DNA of 64,000 nt from Takakia lepidozioides (lineage: Eukaryota > Streptophyta > Takakiopsida > Takakiales > Takakiaceae), in NCBI GenBank assembly GCA_030704615.1, contig CM060731.1, positions 62,848,756-62,912,755 on the forward strand. The letters are read 5' to 3'. How positions within the stretch are numbered: the stretch's first letter is position 1; each line of letters opens with the position of its first letter. The notes under the pieces are model-generated. The model saw only the letters and a program-made list of their open reading frames with translations, was not told the DNA's origin and made no database searches. The translations under genes were made by a program, and so were the position numbers. Of the stretch, positions 58,300-64,000 are shown piece after piece.

Positions 58300-59193
58300 A
58301 GAAGACGGAGGATTATAGCAAGGACAGGATCAATGGATCAGGAACCAGATGGTATCCACATCAATAAAAATCAGTTATTACACAAGAGAGTAATGAGCTG
58401 TTAATCATGGGTTTGCGTCACGGCAGTTTATCATAAGAGAGGCAGTTTGCAACTGCCTGAGTAAGTGTAAAATTGTATCTTAGCCTACAGTGTGTACACC
58501 CTTGACCATGTGAAGAGTTTGAACACATTTGTACATAGTGCGTTTTGGGACCATGAAAAGAATTTCATAATACATACCAAATCTAGAAACCAAACATATT
58601 TGATGTTAGCTTGAGAAGTTGCTTGAAGACAAATTATATTTATAGATGGAAAGGGTCACACAATGCGAGCAAATGATAATTGCACAACAAGCTCAAGGAA
58701 AACAGAGTCAGAGAGGGTTTTGACATCAATCAAGAAAACAACCATTTGCGAGGGAGTAAAATGCAGGGGGGGAAAGTCCCAAAAGAATCTGACAGACTTT
58801 CAAAAGCCTTCACATGATGAACAACTGTCATGTGTGAAATTACACACCATACAAGCTAGAAACGAATATCCTACAACTATACAGCTTCACACTATGTCAG
58901 ACAATTGACACTCAGGTTGAAAACTACCTGCGTAGTATACCACCACTAGACTGGAGTATGTAGTGACATGTTCGATGCATTTGAGCGGGCAGCCCAGTGG
59001 TTGGGTGTTTGTGCCTTGCCGGATGGTAGAGGCTACAAGCAGTGTACATTGGATCCTTGATAGGCCGTGGGTAGAGATGAATAGTTGGATGATATACAAA
59101 CTTAATCTTTATCTTCAATACAGTGTAGTAGTTATATAGTTGACACTCAACCTTGGAACGAAGTTGCAAATTTCTAAAAGCATTATTATATGT
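58300..59193. other. Spacer between convergent genes
   Basis: Contains the 3' UTR of the DRT102-like gene (CAATAAAAATC near 58362). A GCAGCCCAGTGG motif at 58990 recalls a polymerase III A box, but there is no matching B box. No gene seen. Confidence 0.5.
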
Positions 59194-61471
59194 TCAAATA
59201 CCCATTAAGGCCTGCAAATGTTTGTCCCAATACTCTTTTGCTTCTTGCAGCTGCTCCTTGCGCTCCTTTAACAACCGCTCTTCCCAATAATCCTTGCATC
59301 TGTTCCAGACACAAAGGAACAAAAAATTCCCTGGATCAGAGATTCAACACCACGCGAAAATTCTGAGTGCCATGTGAGTAAATATGGCAAGAATAAGTCG
59401 AGATGGCTCCCGTCAAATAGTTCCCCTCCATTATAGATCACAAAAAGGGATTCAAGAACCCTAAAACCCTTTCCCAGAACCACATAATTACCTGTTACTG
59501 ATCAGAACGGCCAGCTCCTTCAAGCGAATGGCATCAGCATACATTCCAGCCTGCCCACCCAGCATGCATCTCATACTTAGCATCATCTGGCCTGAGAAAG
59601 AACTGTCCTTCCTCTTCACAATTGGTGCTCAACCTTGGATTTGTAACAGAATCAATCCCTACTTCACTACTCAAAGGTAATCAAAGTTCTTAAAGAATGA
59701 CATCCTGTAGAAACTTCGAGACATCTAGTGTCAGAGGAGTAAAAGCACTCCAAGCATGGAGGGTACATTCCAGCATGATCAGGAGACTAGGCTCGGCAGC
59801 ATAATGGAGTAAATTGAAAGGTACACCTCACCTGTCGACACAAGGGACACTTGGAGCTGTACAGGGCAGCTTTCGGGCCTTCGAATGCTGGCACCGAAGC
59901 AGCTAAGCAAACACAACTATTGCAAAAAACATGGCCACATGCCAAGGCCGTGGGGACAAACACCATCTCCTGCAAGAAAATGAGGCATACACGATTTAAC
60001 ACAAAACAACACCACATGTGCATAACAATCACCACCTCCAACTCTTTTACCTCTGCTCTAGTCTCAATCCCAGTGCTTAGAATAGATAAGGAAGTTGATG
60101 TTCCCTACAAACTCAAGACTCTATAAATAATAGGTAATATCACCCATCGTGAGCATGGATGTGGCAGGTGGAGGAGGCACTAACGAGGCAGATAGGGCAG
60201 GTAAGGTCAAAGTCCAGATTTGCTGAATCCAGCACGGTGCAAGAGAGGGTGGGCTTAGCACCCTCCAAGTTACAGGAGAATTCTCCAAAGCCCTCAGGCA
60301 CCTTGCACAAAGCTGCCTTGGCATCGGCAAGGTTAAGGTGGAGAGCTGTCAGCTCAATGAGCCATGGGGACTGCAACAGCGCTCCGCGCATGGCCAGCAA
60401 CCGGCCCCTGAACACACCCCCTTCTTTTGACCTGTGCACCTACACATACAATCCTTTACAGAAATGCTTGCAATTTACTATCCAACATTTGCACAATTAA
60501 AATATGGCCTCTGTTTTGAAACATCCCTTAAAGAGGTCTTGAATGCATACCAGATCAATCAAAGGGACGTTTTGCACATACAAGTAAAAAGGTAAGATAC
60601 ATACCGTGTGGTTGTACATAGACTCATCTGAAACTATGCAGGTTGCAAAGCACACAACAGTAGTAACAAGATTTATCATCTCGAGAACTAGGAAAATTCA
60701 AGCTAGATTCTGGAACCGTGAGCGTACCTTGTCGTACTTCTTCAAAATTTTGCGAACAGCAATGGCATTCATCGAAGCATAGCTCACCAGGGTCTGACCT
60801 TCCTGGATCATGCCTATCTCATTGGGCACTCTCCACTTGAGCCGCAACAGGTGTTTTCGAAACCCTGAAGCCAGGTGCAGCTGTAACAATCGTTGCGCCC
60901 GGGTATTAAAGCATCCCACTACTGCGGCCAGCTCCTCCATAAGAACTCCAAAAAAGTTGCCATCGCATACTGCGTTCCACGCCTTGTGCTGTCAGTTCCG
61001 TCTCAAAATTCTGATGCACAGTGGTATCCCGCTGCAACAATAGGCATTTGTTTCTCGACTTTACAATTCTCAGTTCGTCCCTTGGTTGTTGTTTATAGTT
61101 CACATGTCCTTGTTATAACAGAATCAGAACTGTAGACAGCGGATCAGAAAGGTGATAGGGTTACAAAGACAAGCAAAGTAGGCGTGCGGACTAGTACCAG
61201 TGCAAGATGCGGAACGTTCGGTTGGAGCCAACGCCAGGGATTCATTCTTCTGCGAATTTCTGACGCCCAGCGAATTTGGAAAGGTACATGCGGAGGTTGG
61301 AGAGGAGACCACAGAGCACGACGCGGTGGAAACGGCGGAGTCGAACGGGTAATGAAGCGGGCATCTTTTCAGAAGTTTCTTCAAACGTTTGAATTCAACG
61401 TATGAGCATCCTGGAAGGTGGCTCTGTCCCTCTCTCTCAATGTACTCCGAGTACTTTTTCCCAAATTTCAT
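59194..61471 (-). CDS. NLA: SPX-RING E3 ubiquitin ligase, NLA/BAH1-like, six exons
   Basis: Exons on minus: 61471-61198, 60969-60728, 60439-60185, 59969-59832, 59550-59492, 59299-59194. All borders are GT/AG and phases add to 1,074 nt (357 aa). The SPX domain starts MKFGKKYSEYIE and includes FKRLKKLLKRC and AIAVRKILKKYDK, whose lysines (165, 168, 169) line the inositol-phosphate site in SPX proteins. The RING is complete: CPIC (253-256), CGH with Cys268 and His270, Cys273 and Cys276, and CPLC (298-301). The C-terminus DYWEERLLKERKEQLQEAKE matches NLA. In Arabidopsis NLA, with PHO2, ubiquitinates phosphate and nitrate transporters at the plasma membrane; a similar role is inferred. A His- and Ser-rich insert lengthens exon 1 relative to the Arabidopsis protein. 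Confidence 0.93.
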
Positions 61472-64000
61472 TTCTCCTCTATATTTCTGCAGGATCGCAT
61501 GACCAACTCTCGGTGCTGTAAGCCTTGTGCCTTACCTTCCAAACCGTAGCCGACTAAAAGGTGATATGGACTCAATCTTCCCCGAACCAGCGCAATAACA
61601 TCTAAAAAGATGATAAGAGAAAATACACAGTGCGCGATCAGGACAGCATATCAGACAACGATAGCAACCAGAATTTCTTGTTTCTTGAACACAGATTGAA
61701 GATCTGCACACACACCGAAACACACAACAAGCCCTAGATCGCAGTTCAAGCTGGAGTTGAGCAGGTTGATATCAAGAACGTCCCCCTGAGCCTCAATTGT
61801 ATCGCGATCCAACGAGGCCGAGCTCAAGACAGGAATTGACGAAGAGTCTGAATCCGTGGCACCGCAATTGTGAGCAGCACGCATCGCTGAGATAGCGAAG
61901 CAGACTGGCCGGGTAATACACCGACCGGGCGGCGAGGTTTGTCGTCCATACTAGGCGGATTTCATCTAACCCCTTGCGCTTATCTGTCCATCTGATGGAT
62001 GAACAAGGCTCATTCATCCGGTGGATAGTGGCGAGACTCTCCACTTGTAGGGCCCCAAACCTGGCTGTCATTGGCCGACTAGATACCTGCTGCGTAAGAC
62101 GACACATGTCAACAGTTGGAACCGTCCGATCAAAGATTCTGAGCCACATCCAGGTCATCCCTTCTGTTCATCCATGTGTGCGTCCACGGTGAAAGTGACG
62201 TTCATCCATGCATGGTTGATATGTTCTGAGTTTTGCATGCTGCAGTGAATTATAGCAGTGCACATTGAAAGAATTTGAGATAAAAATATATTCCAAGTAT
62301 TTTTTCCTTTTTTCCTCAAAGGGGACAGCCCCAAGTAGATCTCCTGGTGTCTTATGTATAAGGGAAGGCCCGGAGGATGGGGTTCCTGGATTTAAGGCCA
62401 CTAAGTCGAGGGCGGTACATAGCCCGAGGCCTTGCCCGAAAATCCAGTAACCCCCGACCCGATAGGCCTTCCCCTGCATAAAGCACGTGAAGATTTTGCG
62501 GTGCATTCCACCGGTGCTCCCGCATTTCAGGCGGTCCACCGGTGCGTATTGCCCTCCCTCGTCAACCGGGCTATTCTGCTCTGGGAGGAGCAGATATTAA
62601 CAAACATAAATCTTTTGGAGTGCTTTATGGCTAATATGATAGGGGGGGGAAAGGGTTGGCCTGAGTTGTCACTGTTAGGTATATGTCCCTCCCAAGTGTC
62701 CTTAAAATAATAGAATAATAAAATAAAGAGTTTGATGATTGGGCTTGCCCTAATTAGGTTTGGTACATCACCGGGCCCAACTATGCTAGATAGCGTACAA
62801 ATAAAACCTCTTCAACTTATTATCTTTGTTAGCACGAGGAGGCATGTGAGTGTGAACTCACTCCACCGTACACACACACAACATGTGGGTTACATATTGC
62901 AAGTTCTTACAATTTGTATACGTCACAAGGAAGGGTAATGTAATACCAACCAGGTTGCAATCATGTCTCAATCTTTAGACACATCACATCGGCCGCATGT
63001 ATAAGGTGACTTATATTGTTGGGATTGAACTGATCTAAATAGAAGTATTGAACCACCAATTGGTAGCTCATATGTATACGACATTTAAGAGTGCAAATTT
63101 TGGGCTATACGTGATCTGCAGTGATCCTGAATTGTGACCAATTATTGTGATTAGTTGTTCATAGACTTTCTTTTGAGAAAATAGAACTCTTCTAAGATAA
63201 ACTTGCTTGCAATGCCAAAAGAACTATCTAATGTAGTGAGAGCGACATAATGTAGAGGCAAAAGACATCGACTCCAACTTCATCCTAAATTATTGAAAAC
63301 AACAAATTACACCAAGTCTAGCTTCACATACACGTACACCACTATATAATAGCCCGAAAACCTTGCTTGTGCACTACAGCTAAAAGATCACTTCGAGGGC
63401 CAAGCCCTCGGTACAGGGAAGGTCACTTAACAATTGCAGAGTAGTCGGTAAGGTGGAGCCGAATCCTATCCATAGGCGGTAGGAAAAGTTGAGATGTACT
63501 TACTATAGTCCCAAACATGAAACTACAAATACGGTGATTTAGAGGTCTTCATACAAGCATGAGCGACACAAAGATCATAAAAGAAGCGAGACCAATTTGC
63601 AAGTTGATTAGGCTTCAGCTACCACTATATGCAAATCGATCATACACAATGGTGACACACATTTTGTGACTTACAATAATTCAAGCGGGCTACGTTGAGT
63701 GCCAGAATGTACACTCTCATGTAAGAAAATATGATACGATGTAGAATATATATGTAAGTCCTTCAACAATCTTCCACTCCACTCCAACATTAGACACAAA
63801 ATCTTATTGTATCGTTTTGACGTTGCAATGGGGCTTATAAAGTTGTATCATAGGATGGATCACTCCAAAAAATAAATCACAAATAGTAACTGGTTGTAGA
63901 ACTCTCAGTTTCCCATGTTCCTAAAAATCTCATCAGCAACCATGCTTCATGACAATTTCATCAACAGAGAATTGCGTCATTTTATCATTTTTTTTTACAA
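61472..64000. other. Upstream of the SPX-RING gene; no further gene seen
   Basis: 61472-61900 is the likely promoter and 5' leader of the SPX-RING gene. 61970-62220 has several short inverted TTCATCC/GGATGAA motifs. After 62700 the sequence is AT-rich with stops in all frames; CA-rich and retrotransposon-like texture is visible, but no LTR ends or ORFs. Confidence 0.4.

Noticed and set aside
58980-59060. Possible second SINE or tRNA (GCAGCCCAGTGG)
   Set aside because: An A-box-like motif without a usable B box.

Overview
The window reads as nuclear DNA of a land plant. Genes have many introns with GT/AG borders, the intact proteins match plant families (an SPX-RING ubiquitin ligase, a DRT102-like RpiB-cupin protein, an anthranilate phosphoribosyltransferase-like protein, germin-like proteins), and most of the rest is transposon debris. 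Repeated fragments of PPR-DYW organelle RNA-editing factors and the style of the Mutator-like elements suggest a seedless plant such as a fern or lycophyte. That placement is inference.

Region 1 (1 to about 17.4 kb) is dominated by a decayed Mutator-like element. The 3' end of a SWIM-finger transposase lies on + at 1-1023. A large minus-strand gene joining a C2HC zinc finger to a Ulp1-type (C48) cysteine protease lies at 16566-11395. Between them are tandem LINE 3' tails, unrecognised ORFs and a PPR fragment. One exon of the zinc finger-Ulp1 gene is broken by a hAT-like MITE (14096-15280) built of a periodic array of palindromes.

Region 2 (17.4-24 kb) is mostly non-coding: a tRNA-derived SINE head, a 61-bp tandem duplication, a Mutator-type MITE with a perfect 9-bp target duplication, and a PPR fragment.

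Region 3 (24.1-30.4 kb) holds an intact ten-exon gene for an anthranilate phosphoribosyltransferase-like protein (661 aa) with LINE and SINE debris in its introns. I recognise nothing at 30.4-33.4 kb.

Region 4 (33.4-54.7 kb) is a segmental duplication. Two copies of a germin-like gene, differing by one residue, flank PPR-DYW debris and a 12.4-kb Mutator-like element (39248-51657) with long terminal inverted repeats. The element carries a degenerate SWIM transposase on minus and a second zinc finger-Ulp1 gene. This second gene is split into two opposite-strand halves by an internal inversion whose breakpoints carry an 18-bp inverted repeat.

Region 5 (55-61.5 kb) has two intact host genes: a three-exon DRT102-like RpiB-cupin gene on + and a six-exon NLA/BAH1-like SPX-RING ligase on minus. 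They are convergent, with stop codons about 0.9 kb apart. The last 2.5 kb shows no gene I can support.

The most interesting system is the two-gene Mutator-like element: a SWIM transposase facing a zinc finger-Ulp1 gene tail to tail, seen twice.
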